Origin: Flavobacteriaceae bacterium GF1
GTDB lineage: Bacteria > Bacteroidota > Bacteroidia > Flavobacteriales > Flavobacteriaceae
Direction of reading: 5' to 3'
Length of the DNA: 64,000 nt
NCBI GenBank assembly: GCA_009797885.1
Contig: WNKP01000001.1
Location: forward strand, 124,001 to 188,000
The translations under genes were made by a program, and so were the position numbers. Shown piece after piece: positions 26,696 through 35,773 of this stretch (its first letter is position 1; each line of letters starts with the position of its first letter). A model generated the notes under the pieces. It searched no databases. It was not told the DNA's origin and worked only from the letters and a program-made list of their open reading frames with translations.

Positions 26696-27885
26696 TGTTT
26701 AACTGTTATGGCGAATGAATCCAGTCTACTTTCAACACCGGTATTTGTTACGTAAATGATTACACTCTCATTTTCGCCTGATTGGAATGTAATGGCATTT
26801 TGCTTAAAAACATCACTCACTCGACCAACATTGCTATCCGTTCGTGATGCAACGATATTTTCATCCAGTAGCGATTCTGTGTAACTCGCAGTATCAGGAT
26901 TTAATATGGATACCGTAATATCACCAAAGCCACTGTCATCGAACTCACTAAAATAGGTCAGCACATATTCCGCACCTGGGGTTACCTCTATTTCTTGATA
27001 GGCCACCCTGGCCCCATCAGCAGGAAATTTGGCCGCTTGAAAACCGTCAGGCAGCCTCCCTTCCACAGATGTTGAATTGATCTGTATCACCGTAGTGCCA
27101 CCACCAAGGGGACTCCAATCCGTATTGTTTGGGGCCCTCCAGGAATCCCGACCATCTCCGGTGCCATCAAACAAACTATTGTCCTCAAAACTAGGTTCCC
27201 CTATTTCCGGAACCGGTATGGTTGGAACCGCTTGATTAATGGTAACCGTCCGCAGCGTGGTTTCCGATTTCCCAAGGTTATCGGTCACCATTAGACTCAC
27301 ATTGTAATCCCCTGGACCTGGAAATGAAAAAATAAGCTCCCTGTCCTCCAAGGTTGCTGCGGGCAAAGCCGCAATTTGGCTCTCAAAATCCGCTACGTTT
27401 TGTCGAGTCTCCTCTGAAACGGCAGCTTCGGCACTGGCCAATTGCCCCTCCAAGTCGGCAATTTCCGCTTCCAGTACGGCAACTCTATCCATATCCGATT
27501 CACAGGGAATCCTGAATTCGAGCTTTGCTATTTCCTCTTCCAGGGCAACCACTGCAGCCAGCTCAGCCTCGATCAATTGCCTAAGAATAGGTAAATCCTT
27601 ATGTATCAGGGTGATTCCTTCTCCAGGTTCAACGGACCATAGATATTGTGTTCCATTTACGGCTAGATTGGAGCCGGCTTGAAAATTAACCTCATAATTT
27701 GCGGATAACTCAATATCGTTGCAATCGAATTCCGAAGTGGAAATATCGGTAAAACTATAGAAAGGGGTAGGGCCCGTAAAATCTTCCAGGTCCCCAACAT
27801 CCGCTAAATCATCACTAACGCAGGAGGCTAAGGAAACCAATATTCCCAGAACACCCCATCTCAGGTTTAAAAAAACATTTTTCAT
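26692..27885 (-). CDS. Lipoprotein with PKD domain split by a coiled-coil hairpin
   Basis: A 397-residue lipoprotein with lipobox SLASC (Cys22). A PKD-like domain begins at about 60 (NYEVNFQAG... QYLWSVEPGEG) and resumes at about 182 (RELIFSFPGPGDYNVSLMVTD). Between them, residues 96-175 are a heptad-patterned helical region in two arms around a PCESD turn. The C-terminal part (about 222-397) is a beta-sandwich like the one in the next protein (VAYQEIEVTPGAEYVLTYF). It follows susD-2 directly and should be a surface glycan-binding protein. The split PKD domain is unusual. Confidence 0.75.
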   Translation of the reverse strand: MKNVFLNLRWGVLGILVSLASCVSDDLADVGDLEDFTGPTPFYSFTDISTSEFDCNDIELSANYEVNFQAGSNLAVNGTQYLWSVEPGEGITLIHKDLPILRQLIEAELAAVVALEEEIAKLEFRIPCESDMDRVAVLEAEIADLEGQLASAEAAVSEETRQNVADFESQIAALPAATLEDRELIFSFPGPGDYNVSLMVTDNLGKSETTLRTVTINQAVPTIPVPEIGEPSFEDNSLFDGTGDGRDSWRAPNNTDWSPLGGGTTVIQINSTSVEGRLPDGFQAAKFPADGARVAYQEIEVTPGAEYVLTYFSEFDDSGFGDITVSILNPDTASYTESLLDENIVASRTDSNVGRVSDVFKQNAITFQSGENESVIIYVTNTGVESRLDSFAITVKQ

Positions 27886-27897
27886 AGTAATTGAATT

Positions 27898-29502
27898 TTA
27901 ATATCCGGGATTTTGTTCGTAAAAATTGGGCAGATTGTCTATTTCACGCTGTGGAAAGGGGAGGTATTTCCTTTCACTGGTATAAAATAGATTGTTTTCA
28001 TCCGAAAATCGCTGCAAGATATTATCTGCTTCACCAAAACGTATCAGATCATATAACCGCTGATTTTCATAAACGAACTCCACCCTGCGTTCCTCCAACA
28101 AAGCGTCTTTGGTCAAGTTGGCCACCTCTTCCAGACCTGCCCTTGCCCTAACCTGGTTGAATGCGCTAACAGCCCTGGGATCGGTAGTGCTTTCACCACC
28201 GGCCAAAATGGCCTCGGCATAGAGCAACAGAACATCTGCATATCTCAAAACGATCCAGTCGTTATCCCCAATTTCACCATCGGTTGGAAATTTATCATTA
28301 AACGTATCGTTCGTAATAACCTCCGGATTATAGGACAACACTTGAATACTTGCGGGGAATCTCACCGGTTGAAGTTCCGGTGTCATCACTTCCAAAAAGT
28401 CCAATGTTGCAATATTGACACCATTGGAAGGTCCTTGTAAGGTCATCGCAAAACTATGGGATTCCGAATCTGTTTGGACCTGATCGTCCAAACCACTGTC
28501 ACTGGTCACATAGTTATCGCTACTAAAAAGGTCGTAGGCAATTGAAAATATAACCTCATCATTGATTTCCAATCCTGGATTATTGGACCAACTCCCATCG
28601 AGAACAATCTCAGAGTCTACTAAAAACCCCCCTGAAAATTCATTTCCAAATACATTCCCGTACAATATCGCCAAATTGGCATGGTATTCGGCATCCGTTA
28701 AAATATCGATGGAGGGATCCAAAGAATCTGCGTTGAAAACAAAATTCTCGGCATCTTCCCTTTCAACAAACAACAGATCATAATTGAAAAAGTCATTGTT
28801 TTCTACCACAGAGGCCAATAGTAACTCGGCTTCAACATAATCGGGATTTGGCTGACTGAGATACGCTTTTGCTGCCAAACAAATGGCCGCACCCTCCGTA
28901 GGTCGATACCTATTTTGTTCAACACCATTGAGAAAAGCAATTGAGGTTTTAAAATCATCGATAATTCTCTCATAAACTTCAGCTTCGGGCAATTGGGGAT
29001 ACTCCAGCGCTTCTTCTTCATTTACGTCCAATACCTTATCTACATAAGGAACATTTTGATAGGCCCTGACCAGATTAAAATGGCACAAAGCTCTCATAAA
29101 ATAGGCTTCCCCAACGGTGAACTGTTGGGTCTCGGGAGCTAAAAACCGGTTATCGATAACTGTATTCGCATGTTTTATGGTGGCCATATTATTGGAATAG
29201 TAGGTGGCCACATCCCCATTATTGACATCAACGTTATATGACGCTATTAAAGGAAAATTTCCATTTTCCGTATTGGCCCTAACGTTATCCGAACGAAGTT
29301 CAGTCAATAAAAACTCATTTGCCGGAATCTTTTGGTAAGCATCCAAAACTCCGTTGGCCAACAATAGAAAGCCATCGTCGGTTTGAAGCAACTCTTCCAA
29401 TGAGAGTGCAGTGGGGTTGCTCAGGTCAAGTTCCTCTTCACAGCTCGCCAACAAAGTGATTAAGGAAAAACAAATTAGTATTCTTATATATATTCTTTTC
29501 AT
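27898..29502 (-). CDS. SusD-like glycan-binding lipoprotein, pair 2
   Basis: A 534-residue SusD/RagB protein; lipidated Cys21 in LITLLASC. SusD marks include FMRALCHFNLVRAYQNVPYV (about 130-150), GAAICLAAKAYLSQ and the C-terminal LLEERRVEFVYENQRLYDLIRFG. It is longer than SusD-1 by about 80 residues, mostly in the middle, so the two pairs probably bind differently. It starts 6 bp after susC-2. The surface lipoproteins and lyases follow in the same direction. Confidence 0.92.
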   Translation of the reverse strand: MKRIYIRILICFSLITLLASCEEELDLSNPTALSLEELLQTDDGFLLLANGVLDAYQKIPANEFLLTELRSDNVRANTENGNFPLIASYNVDVNNGDVATYYSNNMATIKHANTVIDNRFLAPETQQFTVGEAYFMRALCHFNLVRAYQNVPYVDKVLDVNEEEALEYPQLPEAEVYERIIDDFKTSIAFLNGVEQNRYRPTEGAAICLAAKAYLSQPNPDYVEAELLLASVVENNDFFNYDLLFVEREDAENFVFNADSLDPSIDILTDAEYHANLAILYGNVFGNEFSGGFLVDSEIVLDGSWSNNPGLEINDEVIFSIAYDLFSSDNYVTSDSGLDDQVQTDSESHSFAMTLQGPSNGVNIATLDFLEVMTPELQPVRFPASIQVLSYNPEVITNDTFNDKFPTDGEIGDNDWIVLRYADVLLLYAEAILAGGESTTDPRAVSAFNQVRARAGLEEVANLTKDALLEERRVEFVYENQRLYDLIRFGEADNILQRFSDENNLFYTSERKYLPFPQREIDNLPNFYEQNPGY

Positions 29503-29508
29503 AACTGA

Positions 29509-32500
29509 TTAAAATTGAAAGTTAATCCCAAATGATACCGATCTCACTATTGGCCCATCACCTCTTTGATAGCCAAAGGTCAATGGGGTATTTGCATTAT
29601 TTGAGGTTTGTCCTACCGCTTCAGGATTGAAGCCTTCATAACCTTCGGCAAAGAAGTACAATAGGTTTTCTCCCGTTAGATAAAAGCGTAATCTATCGAA
29701 CCCGTATTTTTCGCCCAGTTCACTGGGGACGGTATATCCCAACGTACAGTTCCTCAAAGCAATGAACGATGCGTCTTGAATGTGATCGTCCGTAAACCTG
29801 CGGTGTACCGTTAAATCAGCATCAGGAAAACTGGCCACTTCATTTACGGCCGATTCACTGGCATAGTACAACTGATCCAAATCGGCAACCCTTACCTCAG
29901 CCCCATGGGATCCTTGCCATTGGAACGAAAAGTCAATATTCTTATAAGTGAATTCAGAATTAAAACCCCATTCAAAATCAGGATATGGATTCCCCAACTC
30001 GGTTCTATCCTCATCATCTATGATCCCATCATTGTTCAAATCCTTCACATATACATCAGCAAAATCATTGTTGAACCGGTTAAATGGATTATCTACCCAT
30101 TCCAATGGAATCTCCCTATCATAGACAAAGCCATAAAAAGAAGTTATCGGTTGCCCCACGCGGGCAATGAATTCCGTTGGCCGGGTATCTTGATCGATCC
30201 TTGAGATGATCTGCTCATTGTTCCCCAGACTTTCTACCGTATTTCTGTTCAAGGAAAATTGACCTGCAACATTCCATCTGAATTTTGGGGTGCTCAACAG
30301 CCGGGAACTTGCCACAATTTCAACACCTTCGTTCTTGACTTTTCCAATGTTCTGTAACCATGCATCCGCACCATAGGTCGCGGATACCGGAGCAAAAAGA
30401 ATTAAGTCTTCACTTGTTCTGGTATAGTAGTCCGCCGTTATACTTAAAACACCCCTGCCAAACGTAATATCAATACCTGGATTAAATTCTATCAACTTTT
30501 CCCAACCTAAATTTGAATTGGGCAAGGTTGTTCCTTTTACCCCCACACCATTATTATAGCCAACGGTACTGAATGTCTCTTCAAAACGATATAACGAATC
30601 AAAGACATTATTGGATATTTCGTTCAAGCCCGAAACACCATAACTGGCCCTTAATTTTAGGAACGTAATGAAATCACTGGAGGCCAGGAAGTCTTCACTT
30701 GACACATTCCAACCAAAAGAAGCCGCTGGGAAGAAACCAAATCTGGTATCGGGTCCGAATCTCGTACTGCCATCCGCACGGGCAGAGAGCTGAAACAGGT
30801 ATTTACCATCGTAATCATAGTCCAGTCGACCAAAATAGGAGACCAGTTTGTCCTGTCCATTAAGGGTAGCGGTGGTTCCATTGTCGGCAAGTGCAATGTT
30901 AACATTAAAGTCATTGGTGAAACCTACGGCCTCAGAATCCTGTCTGAAAAAATCCCTGACGGTATATTCAAAACCGACCACTGGATTGAAGTTGTGTTTC
31001 CCAACACTTTTTCTGTATCGCAATAGCGATTCAAACGCATATTGATAGACCTCGTCTTTTCTCACGAATCGAAACGATTCCTGATCTCTATTTTCCTGGC
31101 CCAACACATTGTCCTGTCGATTGGTTCGGGTGTGCCTGAAAATACCTGAAATCGCTTGTCTAAAATTGAGTCCATCCGCCAACTCAAAATCAATATAGGC
31201 CGCTCCATTAAAGTTAAACTGGTTTTTTGTGCTTGACCTTTCAAAAAAATGGGCCAAAGGATGTACGTTTCTTGTGGTGGACAAAGTCAATCCCCCAGAG
31301 GTCAAATCACTGACCAATGGCAATCCTGTGCTTGGATCTCTAGCAATTGCCCTTGGATTATTGGGGTCAACGGTAAACACATGGTCAAATGCCCTGGAAA
31401 AACCATAACTGCCTACCCCAAGATTTTCAAATTGTGCTCCTGCATCCGTAGAAACACCAATATCCCTGGAAAAGTTGGTCACATAGTTTAGATGATTTTC
31501 ATTCAGAAATAGGGGCAAATGCCCGTATTGTCTTAAGGGATCGGTAAATCGGGCCGGCAATCGTTCTTGATCATTAAAGTTTGCCCGTAAATTGGTGCCA
31601 AACTTGATTTTACCGTTTTTTGTTTTACTATCTACCTTTATTCTGGCATTGTATCGTTTAAAGTCATCAATCAGATTAATGCCCTCATCATGCAGATAGG
31701 TCAAGGAAGCGTTGTATTTTGTCAATTCCGTTCCCCCTCTGGCTGAAAAAGAATGACTGGTTATAGTACCACCGGGGAAAATTTCATCTTGCCAATTTTG
31801 CTCACCATCGCCCAATGAAGCGATAAACTCCATGGCTTCGAGCTCGGCGTAAGCAACGTTGTAATCGTTTGTAATTCTATCGAAGTTTGGACTATTGGGG
31901 GAAATGGCATCGACCTCACCTTGCAGACCGTCCAGTCTTGCTCGCTCATCTGCAATTGTCGTATTGAAATTGTCGTTTCTTCTGGAGTATTTGATTCCTG
32001 TGAACGTATTGTAAGAAAATGATGTTTTGCCTGCAATCCCTTCTTTGAGTGTGACCAATATGACACCATTTGCACCCCGAGAACCATATATTGCAACGGA
32101 AGAAGCATCTTTTAAAACACTTAATGAAGCAATATTGTTGTTATCTATGGTACCCAAAATATCCGGGTCATTCCCCAAAACAATACCATCCACCACAATA
32201 AGGGGAGAGGAAAATCCTGTAATGGATCCCGGACCCCTTAAGGTAATTTGAGGGTCACCCCCTGCTTCCGAAGCCGTTGTTTGAATTCGAAGTCCTGCAA
32301 CTTTACCTTGCAAGGCATTTTCAACACGGGCCACAGCAAAATTTTCAAGTTCCTCACCCCCAATCTTTGTTAGGGCGCTCGTAACATTTTTTTGCTTTTG
32401 CTCACCGTAACCAATGACCACAACTTCATCCAATTTATTTAGATCTTCTTCAAGAATAATATTGATCGTTGTTTGGCCGGTCATGACAACGGTCTGCGCT

Positions 32501-32736
32501 GCAAAACCGATGTAGGAGAACTGCACCACCTCTCCTTCGGATACGGTAAGGGAAAAATTTCCATCAAAATCGGTTTGTGTACCTCGGGTAGTGTTCAAAA
32601 TGACAATGTTGACCCCAGGAATGGGTGCGCTGTTTACATCAGTCACCGTTCCCGAAACGGTAAAAGTTTGTTGCGCAAATAGTTGGATGGTACTAAGTAC
32701 CAATCCAACTAAAAAAAATTTAGTTCTTAAGCTCAT
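29509..32736 (-). CDS. SusC-like TonB-dependent oligosaccharide importer, pair 2
   Basis: A 1075-residue importer: signal peptide 1-21, carboxypeptidase regulatory-like domain about 26-95, TonB-box region LDEVVVIGYG at 102-111, plug (GSRGANGVILVTLKEG near 210) and barrel ending SVSFGINFQF. It heads the six-gene run susC-susD-two lipoproteins-PL7-PL7. Its N-terminus and leader are almost the same as in susC-1, but the barrel is divergent, which fits duplication followed by specialisation or recombination. It should import alginate oligomers. Confidence 0.93.
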   Translation of the reverse strand: MSLRTKFFLVGLVLSTIQLFAQQTFTVSGTVTDVNSAPIPGVNIVILNTTRGTQTDFDGNFSLTVSEGEVVQFSYIGFAAQTVVMTGQTTINIILEEDLNKLDEVVVIGYGEQKQKNVTSALTKIGGEELENFAVARVENALQGKVAGLRIQTTASEAGGDPQITLRGPGSITGFSSPLIVVDGIVLGNDPDILGTIDNNNIASLSVLKDASSVAIYGSRGANGVILVTLKEGIAGKTSFSYNTFTGIKYSRRNDNFNTTIADERARLDGLQGEVDAISPNSPNFDRITNDYNVAYAELEAMEFIASLGDGEQNWQDEIFPGGTITSHSFSARGGTELTKYNASLTYLHDEGINLIDDFKRYNARIKVDSKTKNGKIKFGTNLRANFNDQERLPARFTDPLRQYGHLPLFLNENHLNYVTNFSRDIGVSTDAGAQFENLGVGSYGFSRAFDHVFTVDPNNPRAIARDPSTGLPLVSDLTSGGLTLSTTRNVHPLAHFFERSSTKNQFNFNGAAYIDFELADGLNFRQAISGIFRHTRTNRQDNVLGQENRDQESFRFVRKDEVYQYAFESLLRYRKSVGKHNFNPVVGFEYTVRDFFRQDSEAVGFTNDFNVNIALADNGTTATLNGQDKLVSYFGRLDYDYDGKYLFQLSARADGSTRFGPDTRFGFFPAASFGWNVSSEDFLASSDFITFLKLRASYGVSGLNEISNNVFDSLYRFEETFSTVGYNNGVGVKGTTLPNSNLGWEKLIEFNPGIDITFGRGVLSITADYYTRTSEDLILFAPVSATYGADAWLQNIGKVKNEGVEIVASSRLLSTPKFRWNVAGQFSLNRNTVESLGNNEQIISRIDQDTRPTEFIARVGQPITSFYGFVYDREIPLEWVDNPFNRFNNDFADVYVKDLNNDGIIDDEDRTELGNPYPDFEWGFNSEFTYKNIDFSFQWQGSHGAEVRVADLDQLYYASESAVNEVASFPDADLTVHRRFTDDHIQDASFIALRNCTLGYTVPSELGEKYGFDRLRFYLTGENLLYFFAEGYEGFNPEAVGQTSNNANTPLTFGYQRGDGPIVRSVSFGINFQF

Positions 32737-32923
32737 TTGTTAAATAGTTAATTTACATCTCGAGTTAATCCCAATTCCGCCTAAGGGAATTGACGAATCA
32801 TTCCGTTTGCAACAAATAGCCTTTATAATATCTGGAAGAATTTGATTATTTTTGGGTTCTTCAAATGTGCATACTATATGTGTATTTGTTGATTTTACTT
32901 CCCTCCGAAAGAAGTAATTTGAT

Positions 32924-32953
32924 AAAAGGATAGGCGTGCACCTATCCTTTTTT
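32924..32953. terminator. Hairpin in susC-2 leader
   Basis: AAAAGGATAGG - CGTGCA - CCTATCCTTTT, an 11-bp perfect stem, followed on the plus strand by further T. On the susC strand the stem is followed by TTTTATC only. The upstream block TGTGTATTTGTTGATTTTAC is identical in both leaders. Confidence 0.55.
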
Positions 32954-33009
32954 TGTTTTTGTTAGAAAAGCATTCTTAAAATCGTTTAGTTCGTTATTGG
33001 TTTGCAAAA

Positions 33010-33045
33010 CCAAACTGGTTAACCAATTTGGTTTACCAAATATAT
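33010..33045 (-). promoter_or_regulatory. GntR operator overlapping susC-2 promoter
   Basis: Identical over 36 bp to the susC-1 site. TATATTTG at 33044-33037 on the minus strand is the likely -7 element and lies inside the operator. The distance to the susC start is 274 bp, against 273 bp for susC-1. Confidence 0.8.
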
Positions 33046-33161
33046 GTTATGCTAGCGTTAAAAAAAAATGATTTTGTCATTTAAATGTTAAAATTTTAGG
33101 TATTTCCGCCCTTTGTTTAACGAAGTTTTAAGGGCTCTAAACAGAACGCTATGGTCCCATG

Positions 33162-33512
33162 TTACGATTGCATGAAATCTTCCCGGATCGGACTAAAAAC
33201 ATCAATTAAAACCCCGGGCTTTTTACAAATTGCACCATGAAGGACATGAGGCGGAATGTAAAATGCATCCCCACCCTTCATCATTTTGGTCTCGTCACCA
33301 ATGGTAAGTTCAAATTCCCCACTTTCCACATAGGTAACTTGGGAATGGTAATGCTCATGCATTGGGCCAACACCGCCCTCATCAAAATGTACTTTGACCA
33401 GCATTATCTTATCGTCATAACCCATTATTTTTCTTTTGACACCTTCTCCGACAACTTCCCACTCAATGTCATCCCCCATTAAAAATTCTTTGCTTGATCC
33501 AAATGTTTTCAT
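33162..33512 (-). CDS. kdgF: KdgF-like cupin, unsaturated uronate linearisation
   Basis: A 116-residue single-domain cupin. KdgF enzymes speed the conversion of 4,5-unsaturated monouronates released by lyases into linear keto forms leading to DEH. Expected metal ligands are His52, His54, Gln58 (MHEHYHSQ) and His92 (PPHVLHGA). Length is normal and no signal peptide is seen, so it is cytoplasmic. It lies 54 bp after the two-domain lyase gene, probably in one transcript from the divergent promoter at 35.7 kb. A relic of its 3' end lies near 23.1 kb. Confidence 0.9.
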   Translation of the reverse strand: MKTFGSSKEFLMGDDIEWEVVGEGVKRKIMGYDDKIMLVKVHFDEGGVGPMHEHYHSQVTYVESGEFELTIGDETKMMKGGDAFYIPPHVLHGAICKKPGVLIDVFSPIREDFMQS

Positions 33513-33566
33513 ATCCTATTGTTCTTAGTTAATTACAAAATATACCTCTTGATTACTTTATTCCAT

Positions 33567-35666
33567 TTACTTGGGCGGCGTACCGGGCCCTACTGTCCCC
33601 GCTCTAAACCACACTTCCGTATAACAACCATTTTCATATTGTTTGGCGATATCACCGTTATAGGTATCTGCCCCGGTACACCAGACCATATTGATTTCAG
33701 GATCTTTTCCGTTGGTTTGATTGTAGGCTCCCTGCTTGAAATAATTTAATTCCCCCGCATAGGCATAGGCCCGTTCCGTACCGTCTTGTCCTATGGGCAC
33801 AAACAATCGCTTCACCTGTGTTGGCAGGTCCGTTTTTTTCGTGTATTCGGATGCGATAAGGTTTTTGGTAAATGTCTTGGTTTCGTGATTCTCACTTTTA
33901 AAGGTGAGGTACATGATCCCCTGATAAACATTTACTTCGTAGCTGAATTCCTCCCCTAATTCTATTCCATCCACTGGCTCTGCAGGATACTCATTTTTGC
34001 CCGTTCCAGTGACGGACATATCATGTCCCCATACGGCAGTTGAGTAATCCCACCTTCCTGAATTATCGTCGCCTTCGGTATTGATTTCATAATTCCAAAA
34101 GACCGATCCCTTCGTATGGCCAGGGAACTTCTTATAAAATATTTTTAGCGGTTCATTTTCATGACCTTCACCGCTATGGATCTGCCCAACCACGGTAGAA
34201 TAAGAAGCTGCAACCCTGGCATCACCGGAGATGGAGACTTGCATGACTTTACAGGTTCCCGTTAGTTTACCCCCTTGTTCAGGCGTCCATTCCCTTTTTT
34301 CCTGCAGCTCTGTTCTGGTGTTGCTGGAGTTTTTTGAGGTGACTCCAGAATTTGGTGTTTTGTATACCACCCAACGTCTGGTCCCATCAATTACGGTATA
34401 AAAAAAGTCTTTATGTTCGAACTTGGTAAGGTCATCCACATTGGTTCCGTCCCCCATTAATATTTTAAACTTATCCATAAAGGGAATGACCTCATGGGGG
34501 TAAACCGTTTTTTCACTTAAACCGTCATTTGCCTCAAAATACCCTGCATTCGAAATGGCATCATCACTGACCGAAATACTTGCTGTTTTAAACCAAACTT
34601 CGGCATAATTGCCATCCGCATATTGTTTTTGAATATCACCGCCGTGGGTTTCCGCACCGGAACACCACACTTTATTTACCTTAGGGTCCTTTCCATTGGT
34701 TTGATTATAAGACCCCAATTTAAAAAAGAGCCCTTCATTAGCATACGCATTTTCACGCTCCAGGCCATCTTGACCTATGGGCACAAACAATCTCTTGACT
34801 TGTTCTGGTATGCTTGACTGTTCCACATATTCAGAAGAAACAAGGTTTTTGGTAAATGTTTTGGTTTCATGCCCTTCACTGGTAAATGTGAGATACATGA
34901 TTCCGTCTTTGATTTCCACTTCATAACTGAACTCTTCTCCCAAGGCAATTCCATCTTTTGGTTCAGGTGGATACGTGTTTTCACCCGTTCCGACAACGGA
35001 AAAGTCATAGCCCCAAATGGGATAGGAATAATCCCATCTACGTGAGTTATCATCGCCTGCAGTATTGATTTCATAATTCCAAAAGACCGATCCTTTTTCA
35101 TGGCCCGGAAACTTCTTATAAAATACTTTCAAGGGTTCATTTTCATGTCCATCAGCACTATGAATTTGACCCACAACCACGGCGTAGGTCGCTGCAACCC
35201 GGGCATCGCCCGTGCTTGCCACATTCATGACTTTAAGTGTGGCATTCATTTTAGCTTCACTCATTGGCGACCACTTTTTCAATTGTGCCAATTCAGTTCT
35301 TGTGTTGTTTGAAGTACCATGGGTATTCCCCGCATTAGGTGTCTTAAACACTACCCAATTGGCCTTCCCGTCTTTAGCGGTATAAAAGAAATCCTTGTTC
35401 TCATAGTCCGTGGCCTGACCCACATTGGAACCGTCCCCCAAAATCAAATTCCAATGCTGGAAAAATGGTATGATATCATTGGCATTGTTTGCTACAGCCG
35501 TTGTTTCGGTGCGCTCTACGCCCTTCTTATTTTTGGTTTCAGTACAGCCGTTCAACAAAAAAATTGCACTTATTATTACTGTACAATGGACGAAAGTTGA
35601 TTTGTCCTTCCATTTTGGAATTGGTAAATGAAAGCCATATGGTAGTGAAGAGAAAAAATTGTTCAT
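33567..35666 (-). CDS. Alginate lyase with two tandem catalytic domains
   Basis: A 699-residue lipoprotein (lipobox FLLNGC, Cys41) with two closely similar lyase domains of the PL7/PL18 jelly-roll type, about 65-362 and 388-690. Domain 1 has R123-T-E-L-A, Q167-I-H and FFKLGSYNQTNG; domain 2 has R451-T-E-L-Q, Q495-I-H and YFKQGAYNQTNG. The second Arg of the usual R-x-E-L-R motif is missing in both, while Gln, His and the last Tyr are kept. The EPLKVFYKKFPGHEKGSV segment recalls PL18. A paired Cys (VWC) appears in each. Whether it is PL7 or PL18 is open; alginate lyase activity is very likely. Confidence 0.82.
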   Translation of the reverse strand: MNNFFSSLPYGFHLPIPKWKDKSTFVHCTVIISAIFLLNGCTETKNKKGVERTETTAVANNANDIIPFFQHWNLILGDGSNVGQATDYENKDFFYTAKDGKANWVVFKTPNAGNTHGTSNNTRTELAQLKKWSPMSEAKMNATLKVMNVASTGDARVAATYAVVVGQIHSADGHENEPLKVFYKKFPGHEKGSVFWNYEINTAGDDNSRRWDYSYPIWGYDFSVVGTGENTYPPEPKDGIALGEEFSYEVEIKDGIMYLTFTSEGHETKTFTKNLVSSEYVEQSSIPEQVKRLFVPIGQDGLERENAYANEGLFFKLGSYNQTNGKDPKVNKVWCSGAETHGGDIQKQYADGNYAEVWFKTASISVSDDAISNAGYFEANDGLSEKTVYPHEVIPFMDKFKILMGDGTNVDDLTKFEHKDFFYTVIDGTRRWVVYKTPNSGVTSKNSSNTRTELQEKREWTPEQGGKLTGTCKVMQVSISGDARVAASYSTVVGQIHSGEGHENEPLKIFYKKFPGHTKGSVFWNYEINTEGDDNSGRWDYSTAVWGHDMSVTGTGKNEYPAEPVDGIELGEEFSYEVNVYQGIMYLTFKSENHETKTFTKNLIASEYTKKTDLPTQVKRLFVPIGQDGTERAYAYAGELNYFKQGAYNQTNGKDPEINMVWCTGADTYNGDIAKQYENGCYTEVWFRAGTVGPGTPPK

Positions 35667-35670
35667 TTCA

Positions 35671-35712
35671 AATTGGTTTACCAGATTGGTTTACCAAATA
35701 TATGTATATTTG
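35671..35712. promoter_or_regulatory. Divergent promoters with GntR operator
   Basis: AATTGGTTTACCAGATTGGT followed by TTACCAAATATATG: two TTGGTTTACCA units. A -7 element TATATTTG faces right at 35705-35712 (toward the RraA gene at 35774) and another faces left at 35703-35696 (toward the lyase gene at 35666). One repressor site could thus control both operons. Confidence 0.75.
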
Positions 35713-35773
35713 TATACTTGGCAAAAATTTAACACCAAAATTACCTGCATTCCATATTACAAGTTCAAAATAC

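Larger units (their letters stand above)
32737..33161. other. susC-2 leader and promoter region
   Basis: A 425-bp gene-free stretch with a leader of about 270 bp, a hairpin at 32924-32953, the operator/promoter at 33010-33045 and a conserved AAAAAAAAATGATTTTGTC block beyond it. Apart from scattered differences, and a divergent block just after the hairpin, it matches the region before susC-1. Confidence 0.75.

Noticed and set aside
35489-35773. A 95-codon N-terminal extension of the RraA-like protein.
   Set aside because: It runs through the lyase gene on the opposite strand and through the operator and promoter; the conserved protein starts at the ATG at 35774.
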